A program made the translations under genes and the position numbers. A DNA stretch of 64,000 nt, from the NCBI RefSeq assembly GCF_001522545.3, contig NC_031779.1, positions 5,593,890 to 5,657,889 on the forward strand, in the 5' to 3' direction. Positions 1-13,379 of this stretch are shown here, one piece after another (within the stretch, counting starts at the first letter, position 1; every line of letters begins with the position of its first letter). The DNA is from Parus major. Lineage: Eukaryota > Chordata > Aves > Passeriformes > Paridae. The notes beneath the pieces are model-generated. The model was not told the origin of the DNA. It ran no database searches and saw nothing but the letters and a program-made list of their open reading frames with translations.

Positions 1-3000
1 TGAAAAAAGAGCATGATGCTTTGCTAGCTTACAGAGCAGCCAACCAGAGCAAATCTATCAAAATTACTCTGACAGACGGAGAGACGGTTGAAGGGGAATC
101 TTGGAAAACCACGCCATATCAAATAGCTGTAGGAATTAGGTAACCTGCTCATTCAAGGAGTTGTGCTTTTGTAGTGGTAAAAGTAAATTGGTTTGCTTGG
201 AAAGCATTGGCACATCAGCTTCATGTAGTAGAAACAGCTGGTTCCAGTTCTGAGTGATGGTTGGGGTTCTGTGCTGGGATCATAATGCTTGCTTCCAATT
301 AAATCTGTGATACTGCTAGGAATTAAGAGACATCAGAAGTTTTGAGTCAGCAGATACAGTGGAACCTGTTTTAAGTAGAAACCTTTCCTCTAGATCCCTA
401 ACTGTTGAACAAAACCTCTCAAGACCTTAAGGTTCTATGTCTTAAAAGTAGGCAAGTGTTTAAGAAGACCACAGAAACAAAAGTTTAAGGTCTTCAGGTG
501 CTACAAGATGTGGATGTGGTCTCAGGAGGTTTAGAAATCTTAAGTCTTTTACAAATCTGAACCTAAATATTCTTGTCTCTTGCTGTCTTTTCTGTTTCTT
601 CAGTCAAGTGTTGGCTTCAAATGCAGTCATAGCCAAAGTGAATGGTGAACTCTGGGACCTGGACCGTCCACTGGAGGGAGATTGTACTCTAGAACTGCTC
701 ACTTTTGATAATGAAGAAGCCAAAACTGTGAGTAAACACTGTATGGTTTCTGCTTGATTAAATAAACTAATGACATAAAATTGATTGCAGCACTAAGCTT
801 TTAAAATCTTGCATTAAAAAAAACCCGACAGAACTATTCAAGTAATGTATTTCCTATAATTCAACAAAGATTGGATACTAAGCACCTGTAGTCTGAGAGT
901 GAGTAAAATCTTTGTGTTCTTTTCATCCTTCTCTTTAGCATTAACAAGTTATTTCTCAATGGAGTTTGTACAGAAGGCCTTGACTTGTATGTTAACCTGA
1001 AACAGTCTGTGGTCTGGCTCAGTGCATTTGAAGATCAGACAGTGGAAGCAAAGTGAGGCAGTCTCTACTGTTTTCTAAAAGCTGTTCAATATTAGACTTG
1101 AGTCATAAATAAAATTTACACCTCCTTGTACTGGCACTGTTTATTGGATCCTCCAGTAGACATATCTTAGTCAATTAAACTGAACGTATACTTAGCAACA
1201 TGACCGAGATTTTCCTTCAATGGTATTCAGTCTGAAGCTTGTATTATCTTTGTACACTAGGATTGGACTTCACTTTTGTCAAAGAGCTGTTCATGTGATT
1301 AAGCTTGTTGAAAACATTTCAGGAGCCTGTAAAGGCTTTATCTTGTAGCAATAGCTCTGAAACAGTCTGAACTAATAAGAACTGAGAACATCACACTGGT
1401 ATTGATCTATTGTGTTGTTGGCTTCCCTCTTCTGTTATTTCAGGTAATGTAGTTTACAGGCCCATTAATAAACGTACTGAATGTGAGCAATGGCAACTTA
1501 ATTGGCTGCATTGCTTTAGATGTGATTATTGGTGCATAGACTTTGACTGAAATGGACTTACAAACGAGCAAGGTACAGTTAGTACTGAGTTGAAGGAATT
1601 GTGCAGATGTATAGTCATCCTCTTTCAGACTGAAATATGGTGGGCCTTTAGTGCTTCATCTGCCATTATATTAATCATTTAGAATACTTCAAAATGAAAA
1701 GATTAAGTTGTTTTACTGGTTCCAGTCTGTGTCCTATCTGCAGATATATCTCTAGTTTGTTTTTTCTTCTTTTTAGTTACATAGTGCCATTGACCTCATG
1801 GTTTGCTGTCCTGACTTCATTTACAGGTTTATTGGCATTCAAGTGCTCACATTCTTGGAGAGGCCATGGAAGGATATTTTGGGGGCTGCTTATGCTATGG
1901 ACCACCAATTGAGAATGGATTTCATTATGACATGTATATTGAAGACAGGTAAAATTACAGTGTCTTAGAATTTTAATACTCCATATTAAAGCTCAGTACC
2001 AGAATTATTTTGTTTGGTTCTGCATGTTAAAAGTATAATTGTATCTCTAATAAGATCTGAAACATAGTCTTCTGTGTATACAGTTCAGCTGAGTGTGTGT
2101 ATATATTTAAATTCAGAAGCAGTATTCAGACACCTGCTCTGTAAGAGTTGAAGCTGTTCTGTGGAAAAAAATGCAGAGCATTTGGGTTGAATTTTCTGAA
2201 GTTCCTGTGAGGCAAAGGGGGTGGTTTCCTTGAAGAGTCATGCAAGTTTGGTTTCCAGGGGCCACAGTCACTTGTAGAAATGGCAAAAATGCATGTAACT
2301 TATCCTAGGTGTTTACTACTTTTCTAATCCTTGTGCACAGCTTTACAATTCTGTTTTTTCCTTGTTTATCTCTCTGTAGGCAGGGAGAATAATGAATCTG
2401 CATGAGCTGATAAACTGGCTCTTGTGGCTGGGTTGAGCCTTTTTCCCCCGTGGTTTATTTTTTTTTCCTAAATCAGATGTATATTTTGAGTTATAGGTCT
2501 TCCAGACATTTAATCATGTCAAAGACTGTTCCAGGAATGATTGCAATGGGTTTGTTCAGGGTGGTACTGTCTGTGTTTCTGGGTTTAGTGTCTGAAAATA
2601 CAGCTGATTGTAAGTAACTAAGAAAAAAAAATACTGTGACAAACGACAACACATTCCATATTTTTAAAGTTAGAAAATGGTCACTTGAAAAAATGGGAGT
2701 ATCAAAATAATTAATTTATATTTATTTTGCCTGTGTCATTTTATCTAGAAGTGTGTCTAGTACTGAATTCCCACTACTGGAGAACCGTTGTAAAAATATC
2801 ATAAAAGAGAAACAGGCTTTTGAAAGGCTGGAAGTCAAAAAGGAGATCCTGTTAGACATGTTTAAGGTAAATCTTTACAGTAGCTGTGGATCTGGTACAA
2901 TGATCTTTTAAAATGTAACTTTTATGCAGTATTGCATGTGACTGACTCATCAGAATAGTACCTGTCTAGTAAAACAAAGAGAAGATAATAACAATACAAT

Positions 3001-6000
3001 CCTTCTCCCCCTCTCCATGTGCCTCTCAAGTGTTCAGGATGTTTTCAAGCACTTATTAAAGCAATTCTGTATTCTACAAAAACACATCTCAAGCTCAATG
3101 AAGTAACAGATAAGTAAATGAAAGGCATTTATGTTTTCTGGCTTACTTGTGAAGACAGGTCAGAAAAGGCTTTAGCTCTGGTCCTGTTTTATTCAGTGAA
3201 TATCTCCAGTCTCACTGTACTGTGTGATTGCTTTTCACAAGTTCTTTGGGGTGTTCAGGTGGTAATCACAATCCTCAACACACCCTCAAGGGAGTTGTTT
3301 CTGTCTCTTTCCCCTCTACTTTTGCAACTCTTCTGAGAAATATATGTGGAGGTTTTTTTGTTGTATTGTTGTTGTTTTGGTTTTTTTTGTTTTGTTTTGG
3401 TTTTGTTTTTTAGTTAGAAGTGTCTTTTACTGGCACACTTGTATCATTAAAATTTAATTTTTAAAGAGAATTTTATTATCTATTTTATTGATGTTTATGG
3501 CTTTTCATGTTTCCTCACACAGTATAACAAGTTTAAATGTCGTATCCTTAATGAGAAGGTGAAGACACCAACTACCACAGTATACAGGTAAAGAAACACG
3601 CTTGAAAGGTATTATAAAGTATTTTTTAGCTAATTAATTTAATTTGAGAGAATAATTTTGTCTTTTTATTCTAAGTTCTGAATTCTTTTTTGTTTGGGTC
3701 TTGAGTTTGCAATTAATATTGCTGCTTAGGTAAAATGAGATTTTTTCTTTCTCTGCTGGGGCAGATGAGGTCTCAGTTTATGGACAAACGTTGAATTCAG
3801 TTTTTATTTATTCCCTCTGGCTTCAGCACACTGATTAAAATGAACTGCTGTCTCTGACATTGGCTTGCTGCATAATGGATAAAGCTAACTAGCTCAGTGT
3901 GGAGTGAGGAGACTGCTCTTTCAGTTGCTTGTTAGTTGGTTGGAAAATGACCATTTTCTGTTTGATGTGCATAGTGTAAAATTTCCTGGCCAGCTTGAAC
4001 AAGTCCAGGTATGGAACTATATGAATTGGCAAATGTGTTATGATGCTATTGAAAATGGATCAAGTGTGCTGAGCATTTACTGAGTGAGTATTCTGCTTCA
4101 GTAGAAAGCACAGTTACATTTAAGGTGCACTGAATTTGCTGCATGCTGCATTTACTGGCATGTTTGAATGTGTCACTTATTAGTGACTGTATTGAAAAAT
4201 GTTGTATTGTTCAGAAATGAACACTCTTTTTGTTTTGGCATACAGATGTGGTCCATTGATTGATCTCTGCAGGGGTCCACACGTGAGACACACTGGAAAA
4301 ATTAAGGCCTTTAAAATAGTTAAGGTAAGTTTAAATTAACTGTGCATTGAAACTGAAATAATTGTCAGTTGATTGACCTGTATATTTATTTTTCCTGAGC
4401 TGATGATACTAGGGTTGGTCCTTTGTATTGGATTCTTTGCTTACTGTACAGTAGTTCTTTTCTTTCCTAGCTCCCACTGTACAAGAAGAACTACTGACTT
4501 TGGTCATTGGTCTGCATCTGACATTTACTGATTCTTGACTAAAACAGTAGTTCCTCAGTGAGAGTTAGCAGTTTGGTTTTTAATCAGAGTGTTAGTGTAG
4601 TAACATGCACAGTTAGACTGATGCAGAGCACTGCAGAGCTTCTCTAGCTGGTGGTGACCAGATGAGCTGTTCTGCTGTGCACAGGAGAGAAGTGCAGTGC
4701 CTAAGCTCCTGTGGCAGGACTGGGCCACTATCTCCCACCAGCACTGCACTTCACAGGACAAGTGTCCTGGTTAGTCTGTACCAGCTGTCACATCTGAGTG
4801 CAGGGGGGAGTGCGTGCTCTGTTCTGCAGTAAGTGAGCATCAAGATACTCACTGGGTCAGAAAATAGTATTTTGACCTTGTCAGATGGTATCTTTCAGGT
4901 ACAGGAGATAAAGTGGACCTTGGCAGATCTGCAAGTGCTGCTGTTAAAAAATGGCATTGCTTCCAGGAAAACCAGAGATTGTTTGCAGAGGCCTCTGAAT
5001 TTATGGTGTAGTTTAAGTTACCCACAGATGCTAATTTTGGTGACCTGATTAGACTGAGCTCTTTGGAACATTCATCATTGTGGCTTTCGCTGGCTTCCTA
5101 ACTGAAGTGTTATGGAAGTTGAGTTCTGGGGATTAAGTGGGTAGAGGGTTAAAACTGCTCAGATTTATCTCTGAGAGTTAGGTTTATTTTGCCTTTCATG
5201 TTTCCCTACTGCATTATGTTTCCATTGTAAACAAGTCCTGCCTTTTTAGAAGCTATAACATGAAATAATAAAATATGCCATGAGTTAAAACAGGTACCTA
5301 AGAGAATGAAATATGATTTGACCTGTCACTTTTGTTTGTCTTCTGTACTAGTATGCTGACTAAAAGGCACTGCAAGTCTCTTTGTATTACAAACTAATGC
5401 TGAAGGACTGCATATAATTCTTTTTCCAAGGAAAAATACAATAATGTTTGAATGGGTTAGTGTTTATCCCTCTTTCCCTAATATTATATAATATTATCTT
5501 AAAGTATGGGTTTTATGTATCAGAGTTCCTCTACATATTGGGAAGGAAAATCTGACATGGAGACTCTGCAGAGAATATATGGAATATCCTTTCCTGATAA
5601 CAAAATGATGAAGGAATGGGAAAAGGTCCAGGAAGAAGCCAAAAACCGGGATCATAGGAAAATTGGAAAGGTACACGATTCCTCTGTCTACTTCTTTTAC
5701 ACTTCTATTATAAAATTCATTCTCTTCCCTTGTATTTTAGTTTTGGTGTGATTTTTTTGTTGTTGTTTTTTGACAGTTTTAAGGGGTTGAGTTCTATTTG
5801 CCTCTTGATGTTGGTTACATTTTAAAATTTTAATTCTACAAACTCAACTTGTCACTTGCACATGAGTGTTAAACTAATGTTGGGAAGAAATTAATGGCTT
5901 TAGTCCCTTAGTTTAGGGATATAAATCTTAAACCTATTAATGTAGAATCTTTGCAGATCCTACCTAAACCCCTCTATTTTTCACAGAAGAGAATTTATTT

Positions 6001-9000
6001 GGAAACTGTGTGAATAACATGGTTTGGTTATTCTTTATAATAGGCGTAAATTTTGTGAAATGTGTATTTACATGGTCAAAGAATCAAGTGGAATTTGGCG
6101 TTCTTATAAGTTTCTAAGAGTAAGAACTGCAGATCAGTTAACTGGTCTTGCTGAGAACTTGCAGACCATAAATCATCTTGTTGCCGTACAGTGTCTCGAT
6201 GTGTGTGAAGTAGTTACATTCTGCAATTCTCTCTGAATTGTTATTAGAGCATTTTGGTTTTAATTTACCTAGGAGCAAGAACTCTTCTTCTTTCATGATT
6301 TGAGTCCTGGAAGCTGCTTTTTCCTCCCTAGAGGTGCCTTTCTTTATAACACGCTCATGGATTTCATACGGGTGAGTATATACTGATGTTACTGATGTAA
6401 GTCCTAACAGCTTGATTAATATTTGTTGATCTTAAATGATAAACTATTCATAGCCTGAGCTACCCACAGAAAGAGAAGTATCTATGTATGTAAACATATA
6501 CAAGATTTTCACAAGGATTATACAAATGTAACCTTTTTGAAAATAAGGCAGAGTGAAGCTGTGTTTTTCCAATTGTGCACAATCTACATGTGCAGTAGTC
6601 TTACCATGTCCCTGTAAATTGCCATCATAATACCACAGTTAAAAAGAATCAGGCTTTTGCTTGTCAAAAATGATCTCACCTTTTAAATGTTGCATTTGTT
6701 CTATAGGGGGAATATCGCAGGCGTAATTTTACTGAAGTTGTATCTCCAAACGTCTTCAACAGTAAACTCTGGGAAGCTTCGGGACACTGGCAGCACTACA
6801 GTGAAAATATGTTCTCTTTTGAGATTGAGAAGGAAACTTTTGCCCTTAAACCCATGAATTGTCCAGGACATTGGTTTGTACTCTCAACTGGAAAATGTCT
6901 TGTTTTACGTCATTTTTCCTTTGTGGGGCTGAGGAGAAATAAAAGGACTATTAATTCATGCTGTGATATATGTTTATGATAGACTGCTAAGCCAGTGTGT
7001 CCAGAGAGCTTCTGTGACAGTGTCCCAAAGCAGACCTTTGCAGTAACTCTGCACTCAGCTGGGTTTGTGCATGCTAGTACTAGTCTGTACCACTAGTAAA
7101 TGGCAATTCTGTTGGATAGAGGTGGGCATCAGATGTGGTGTTCCAAGAAGGGTACGGATGAACCAGTGTTGATTTCCTCTTATGGATTTTTCCTCAGGGG
7201 TCTTTAGCAGTTCATTGAGTGGTGTGCTTTTTCTGTTTGCCTGTCTTTCAGGATGTAACCTGAATGAGTAAATGCTTAAAGATGTGATTGCTGTCTGTAC
7301 TGAGCTTCGTTTATTTTTGTGTTGTCTTAAATCTCCTGTAAGAAGGATAAGAGGAAGGTTCTTCCATGTTCCTTTTAGCTTGATGTTTGCCCATCGTCCC
7401 CGATCCTGGAGGGAGTTGCCTCTTAGGCTTGCAGATTTTGGAGTTCTTCACCGAAATGAACTCTCGGGCACTTTGAGTGGCTTGACTCGTGTAAGGCGCT
7501 TCCAACAAGACGATGCTCACATCTTTTGCACAATGGAACAGGTGAAAAGAAAAAAAAAGCACCACACCCCCACCAGTCAACCAAAAAAACCTAAAAAAAC
7601 CCTTTCCCTCTCCCAGTGCAAACTAACAGTAAACCAGAAAAAAATCCCCAAAGTATTTCAACTCTTTATTTTTCCACTGTGTAGCATAATGCTGCTTTTG
7701 GTGGTTTTTTTTTGCTAGGTGCTTCCTTTTATTTAGAAAGATGCATTGGGCAACTAAATCCCAGAAATTAAGATTTGTTACATTTTCCATCTCCCTCTGC
7801 AAAAAAAAAAGGTAGTTGATCCACTGTTTTCTATAGAAATGCTGAATAAAACCTTTATTTTGTCAGTAATTCCATAGATTTTAGTGGAACTACATGTATA
7901 AATTGATGTACTTCAGTTCAGGATACAATTTTTCTCCAGAACCTCATGCTTGCCATGCTTTGAAGCCTTAACATCTCAGATCTCTCTTTGCCCATTAAAT
8001 GGATTTGGGTTTATTGGATGTAATTTTTGAGTGATTTTTAATTATTTCTTATTAATTAATGGACGCTTATGTTCTGGTTATGAAGAATACAGTGGATTCA
8101 ATTACATTTTTATGGAAGTAAATTTTAACCTATTTTAATATGTTTTATATTTAAGATTGAAGAAGAAATTAAGGGCTGTCTTGATTTCTTGAAGTCAGTT
8201 TATGCTGTCTTTGGCTTTACCTTTCAACTACATCTTTCTACAAGACCAGAAAATTATCTTGGAGATTTGGAGGTCTGGGATCATGCAGAAAAGGTAATTA
8301 ATTTAAAAGCAAACATACAAACTTCTTAATATTTTTACTTGCAGAGGTAGATATTTAACTGAGTTCTTCCATGCTGCATGGTGATACTGCTTAAATCAGA
8401 TGCTGAATACTGCCCTTAGTGGAAATTCTTGTAGAAAACATCACATTAAATCTGAAGTTTCTGTAGAAAACCAGAACTTTCAGATTCTTACTTAGCCCCT
8501 TAACTTGAACTAGTTAGATTGTTAATAATCTTTTTTTTTGCTTAATCATAATATTTATACAAGGAACTACTATTTTGAGATTATTTGTCATAAATGAACA
8601 AATGCTTGAACAACAGGGGTTGTGCTGCTTTTTGACTCCTTTTGAATTTCAAAGGCAAATGAACTTTGACTTCCACTGATGAGAGGCCCTTCTATACCTT
8701 TTTTAATTACTCTCTCATTATTGTGATTAGCAACTTCAAAACAGCTTGAATGACTTTGGAGAGCAATGGAATTTGAATCCAGGAGATGGAGCATTTTATG
8801 GACCTAAGGTTAGTGACTCAGCATTTCAGTATAACTTTGGGATGGACAGAAATGCAGATGTACTGCAGGCAAACTATATTTATCTGTGTTATTTTGCTTC
8901 ACAGATTGATATTAAAATCAAAGATGCAATTGGTAGGTACCATCAGTGTGCTACCATCCAACTTGACTTCCAGCTCCCCATTTGGTTTAATCTTACTTAC

Positions 9001-12000
9001 GTTGGGTGAGTGGTTAAGCTAAATATCTTCCTTTTAAAAATGAAATTAAACAGTAGCTTTTATTATCTGTAATTCCTATTATGTACTAATGCTATATTGC
9101 TTATTTAACAAATGATTAGCTTGTAAATCAGCCAGCTGGTAGGGAGACCAAATACCCCGAGTGAGCAGAGGAGCGAGTCATGAACTTGAAGATATTTTCT
9201 CAGTGTAATGATAGCTCACTTTAATTGGAAATGCAGGAAAATCTCATTTTCTGTTTTGTCTGCCAGTTTTGAAGACAATTGATTATAAGCTATGCTAAAA
9301 ACCCCTCAGCTGAGTCAGGTTTCATTTTCAGCCTAGTCATTGTGTCTCCTTGGAAGACATAGCACACAAATTCAAACGTGCCCTAAGGAGCAAGTATGTT
9401 TGTACTAAGTAGTTCTTTATCTTTAGCAGATTAAATTAGTTAACTTTGAACATAAACCAAGTGCAAGCAGCTTTTAGTGAAAATCTGGGTGGTTTCCAGC
9501 TAGGCCCACTGGGTGAATTAATCTTAGCTCCATGTTGACTTGAATATCATTTTCTGGCTTGTATTTCTTGCTGTGTTTGATTTTGCATATTATGAAGATG
9601 GGGAAGATAGAATAAGAATCTTTGTAATTTTTTGGACCAGCAGTATATTCTACAGATATCATAGCTTTTATGATATGAAATAATATTGTTATGAACTGGC
9701 TTTTTTAAAAAGAGCTATTTTTTTTTAAATTTTGGGATTGTAGTTTTAGTGAAGTAGTGAATAGTAAGAGGAGCTAAGATCCTGTGCAACAAAATAAAAT
9801 AAAGTCCTAATGGAAGGAGAGTGCAAGGAAGAACATAAAATACTAAAATGCACAAAAATGATGCTGAGTCAGTCAAGTGTCTTCACAAATTTAAGAGTGT
9901 GTCTCTGCCACTAGCTGTAGGCATGATTATTTTAAATTAGAATTCCTTTAAAAGCCCAGTTGACTTGAAGTACATTTTTAATAAAACCAGTTGATTTTTC
10001 ATAAGTATAATTAACTAAATTTTGTCTTTCTGTTAACAGTAGAATCAAAAATATTAGTAGGATTACATGTGTGTGAACTAAGAAAACTTTATTTAAAAAA
10101 AAAACTTGATTTTTTTTCAGTAAGGATGGCGATGACAAGACAAGGCCAGTGATTATTCACAGAGCTATTTTGGGATCTGTGGAGAGAATGATAGCTATTC
10201 TAGCAGAAAATTATGGAGGAAAATGGTATGTGGCACAAATGGAATTCTAAGAAGACTTTAACAACATAGAAACTGCATATCCTTCCTAATGTCCCATATA
10301 TTATAATGCAAAAATAATTCCCCTAAAATTTTCTCAAAAGAAGTCCAGGTTTCTGGTCTGAGTTGTATCATATCCATACTATTTCATGGGACTGCAGAAA
10401 AAAGAAAAACAATGCAGAAGTAGGAATTGTAATTGGATGTGTAAGTCCTGCATTATTCTTGTTCTTTTTTTCTTAAAAATTGTGCTTTCATACTAGAAGG
10501 ATGTCAGATATAGGTAAAGCAATTATTTATGTATACAGACATTACTTAATCCTAATATGTGAAATATTTTTGTACTTCTACGATTGATTATTTTTTCTTG
10601 GATAAGATCTGGAAATTCTTCATGAATGTATTGAAAGTACTAAGGAAGAGTTAATTCTTATTTTCAGTCACCTGATTGTCCACTTTTCACTGCAAAGTTT
10701 TAGATAAAAGTGAAAATTATGCAGAAAAAATTCTGTTTAAAGTGAAATTAGTTGGGAAGAATACAGAAGGTCCAACTTCCCCATATGTACTGTTATCAAT
10801 CTGTTTGCTATTTTATGTGAGCTTGAAAAGAGGGAGATAATACACTATCCAACATCCTTAGCTAACGTAAATAATTCTATACAGAAATTATTATTATTAT
10901 TGTATGACTGTGGCTGTGGCTGGAAATGTAAAGTGCACCTTTATTTCCTGTTTGTCCTGTGCTGGCCAGGCCATTCTGGCTGTCTCCAAGGCAGGTCATG
11001 GTTGTGCCTGTGGGCCCCACCTCGGAACAATACGCCCAGCAGGTGAGAGGAGAGCTTGACTCCTTCTGGCAGATTCCATAGATCCTTAAGTACTTGTCCT
11101 AGAACAGGGAATTAATGCTTAATAACTTTGGAGACATGCTTGGGGGGAGAGGCAAATTTTTCAGTATAAAAGTTTAAGTCCAAAATTTAAATATATCTGA
11201 GAAAGGGGTATGTAACTTGGAGTATTTTGGGTTGTTTAATTATGTACATACTTCTGTAATTATTAAAGGAGAAAATATCCTGGATGACAACCCTTATATA
11301 ACTAATACTTCATTACAGTACTCTCAGCTCCAAGTAGGCAGAGCCAGTTTCTTCCATTTCCCACCATGTATATTCCTGTCTTCATCGCTTCTGAAACATG
11401 GCTGGTTTTACCCCTGTCCCATGCTTTCCTTTCAATGCAAGAATAAGTGTGTTTATTCCTTCTCCTCTTTCTCCTTTCTTTGAGGACGTGTTTTGACATG
11501 CAGCAGCAGAGCAGCATATGTTTGATGTTATCTTGTATTGTCTCCTAGCTGGGGTGCTGCTGTGTGTGTAGATTTTTTTCAAATAACTTAATTGAATTCC
11601 TTATAATCATCCACAAGAACAAAATTATGCATATGCATGAATTAACTATTGGGAGAGATTAGTAATTGCAGCATTTACAAATGTATGTGGTAAACTATAT
11701 AGTAATACTAAGAGGGTTTTGGTTTCTTTGGGTTTTTTTTAGGTTTGCAGCCAATTTTTTGAAGCAGGATTTATGTCAGATGTGGATCTAGATCAAAGCT
11801 GCACCTTAAACAAGAAAATTAGAAATGCACAGCTGGCTCAGTATAACTTCATTTTAGGTAACTGCAGCATCTTACGTTTCTGAATATAATTTAAGTTCTG
11901 ACGTTGGACAAAGTTTGTTCTAGGCTCATTTTCTAATGTAGATTGTGTAATATTTTGTGCTATGTCTTGCAGTGGTTGGAGAAAAGGAGAAAGCAAATAA

Positions 12001-12121
12001 TGCTGTCAATGTGAGAACAAGAGACAACAAAATTCATGGAGAGATTTCAGTATCTTGTGCTATTGAAAAACTCAAGAAATTAAAGACTTCACAAATTCCA
12101 AATGCAGAAGAAGAATTCTGA
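1..12121 (+). CDS. TARS3: Threonyl-tRNA synthetase 3 (TARS3/TARSL2), 5'-truncated by window edge
   Basis: Attaches threonine to tRNA-Thr in the cytosol. Seventeen coding exons join in frame: 3-139 (probably continuing left), 604-727, 1827-1948, 2749-2866, 3523-3587, 4246-4324, 5524-5670, 6273-6371, 6707-6873, 7379-7541, 8156-8293, 8731-8808, 8905-9005, 10121-10225, 10970-11042, 11743-11857, 11973-12121 (TGA). They give 659 codons; about 140 N-terminal residues are missing compared with the usual ~800. Visible domains: TGS (exons 1-2), editing/SAD domain with WHSSAH and CRGPH motifs (exons 3-6), class II catalytic core with the zinc ligands of MNCPGH, LHRNE and VIIHRA (exons 8-14), and anticodon-binding domain starting [10 protein letters not shown] (exons 15-17). 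The C-terminal half ([22 protein letters not shown], ending AEEEF) and the TM2D3 neighbour favour TARS3 over TARS1. One normally conserved Arg is Trp (see findings). Confidence 0.93.
6707..7541 (+). CDS. TARS3: TARS3 exons 9-10: catalytic core with motif 2 and two zinc ligands
   Basis: Exon 9 (6707-6873) encodes [11 protein letters not shown] through MNCPGHC, and exon 10 (7379-7541) encodes [13 protein letters not shown] through the TMEQ end. The Cys of NCPGH and the His of LHRNE are two of the three residues that hold the active-site zinc used for threonine recognition. [11 protein letters not shown] is the motif-2 region that contacts ATP. The donor after exon 9 is the weak GTTTGT, but only this junction keeps the frame (CAT TG joined to C restores HC). 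The intron between them is 505 bases with no feature I recognise. Confidence 0.93.
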
Positions 12122-13350
12122 TGTTGCTGCTAGGAAAAAAATTATTAGTTGCCTATGTGAAATGTTTCTTTCTTCCTGCACAGCAGTGATGCTCATCTGA
12201 GAGAATTTTCAGTTAATGGATACGCAAAATAAGCAAATGTAGCACTTCTGGTGCTCCAGGAAAAGCATGAGAGGACAGATGCACCTGCCAACTCCTTTAA
12301 CAATCGCATGAGTTTCCAATCTGCCTGAATTGCAGAATGCTTATTTAGAAAGTCCTACACCTCTGATGTGGTGGGTTTGCTGTGGGAATAAGTCAGGGCT
12401 GTTAGAGTGGTGGGGATGAGGAGGCTGGGAAGGAAAGCAGATGCTGCTGGGAATGCTGAGCTCCCTCAGTCACAGAGCAGGTACCTGACTGTGACCTGGC
12501 ATCCAGAGCTTGGCAGTATACAAGTGCCTCAGGAGCAGTTTGGATCAGGTTTGTTTCTAGCTCCAGATGGCAACAAAAATTTGTGAGGGGGGCGAGGTGG
12601 GATGTGAATAGCTTGGTTAATTCAGAATGTGTCTTCACAGACTATAAATCCACTGGAATCTTTGTTGGAAGTCTCAGTGTAAGAAGACACTCGTGGAGTT
12701 GGAGTGATGACTGTTTGCTGTAATGGTGGTTGCCAAGAATGCAGTTGAATTAATGTAACTGTGTGTGAAGTGTTTTATTTTTTTCCTGTTTGCTGTTGTT
12801 TTGGCTTATTACTAAAACAACAAAAAAAAATACCCTTTGAAAAGCCTTTTTTGTGTAACTTATTTCTTCATTTGATGGGAGGAGTTAGAATGCTGAAAAG
12901 GAGCAGAGGACAATTTTAATTTTAAAACAGTATGTTGGACTTGAAACTTGAAATTTCTGTTTTGTTTATGCTTAGAAATTATTTTTAAAGTTGCCATTGC
13001 AGGCAATTGAACTGGATTTTTGGAGATTAATTTTTACCTCTTTTTCACTTTAATATGCTGTTATTTAATGAAGAGGCTTAGGCAGTGTTAAGTGTATTGC
13101 TTAGTTATCTAAGCTATACAGCTCTAGTTGTGATTTAAATATCACAGCCATGAAGCAGAAACTACAATTTAGTGCATAAATATTAACACAAATACAAAGC
13201 TTACGCTTTACTTCTGCCTCACATTCATACATACCTGTGTTTAATAGGTCTGTGTTTGGTTTTGTATTCATTTGCGTTACTGGATCTATTTTTATTTCCT
13301 GCTTCTAAAGGAAAAGGGGGAAAAAACAAACATTGAAGAGCAAGTGCTGA
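12122..13350 (+). other. TARS3 3' UTR and gap to TM2D3
   Basis: No gene is visible. The stretch after the TARS3 stop is the presumed 3' UTR. I see no canonical AATAAA on the plus strand; the closest poly(A)-signal variant is CATAAA at 13175-13180. A U-rich stretch lies near 12776-12805. Short open frames here, such as the minus-strand one at 12402-12638, show no family signature. Confidence 0.55.
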
Positions 13351-13379
13351 GAAAGCTTTCTGTTCCACTTGACAGAATT

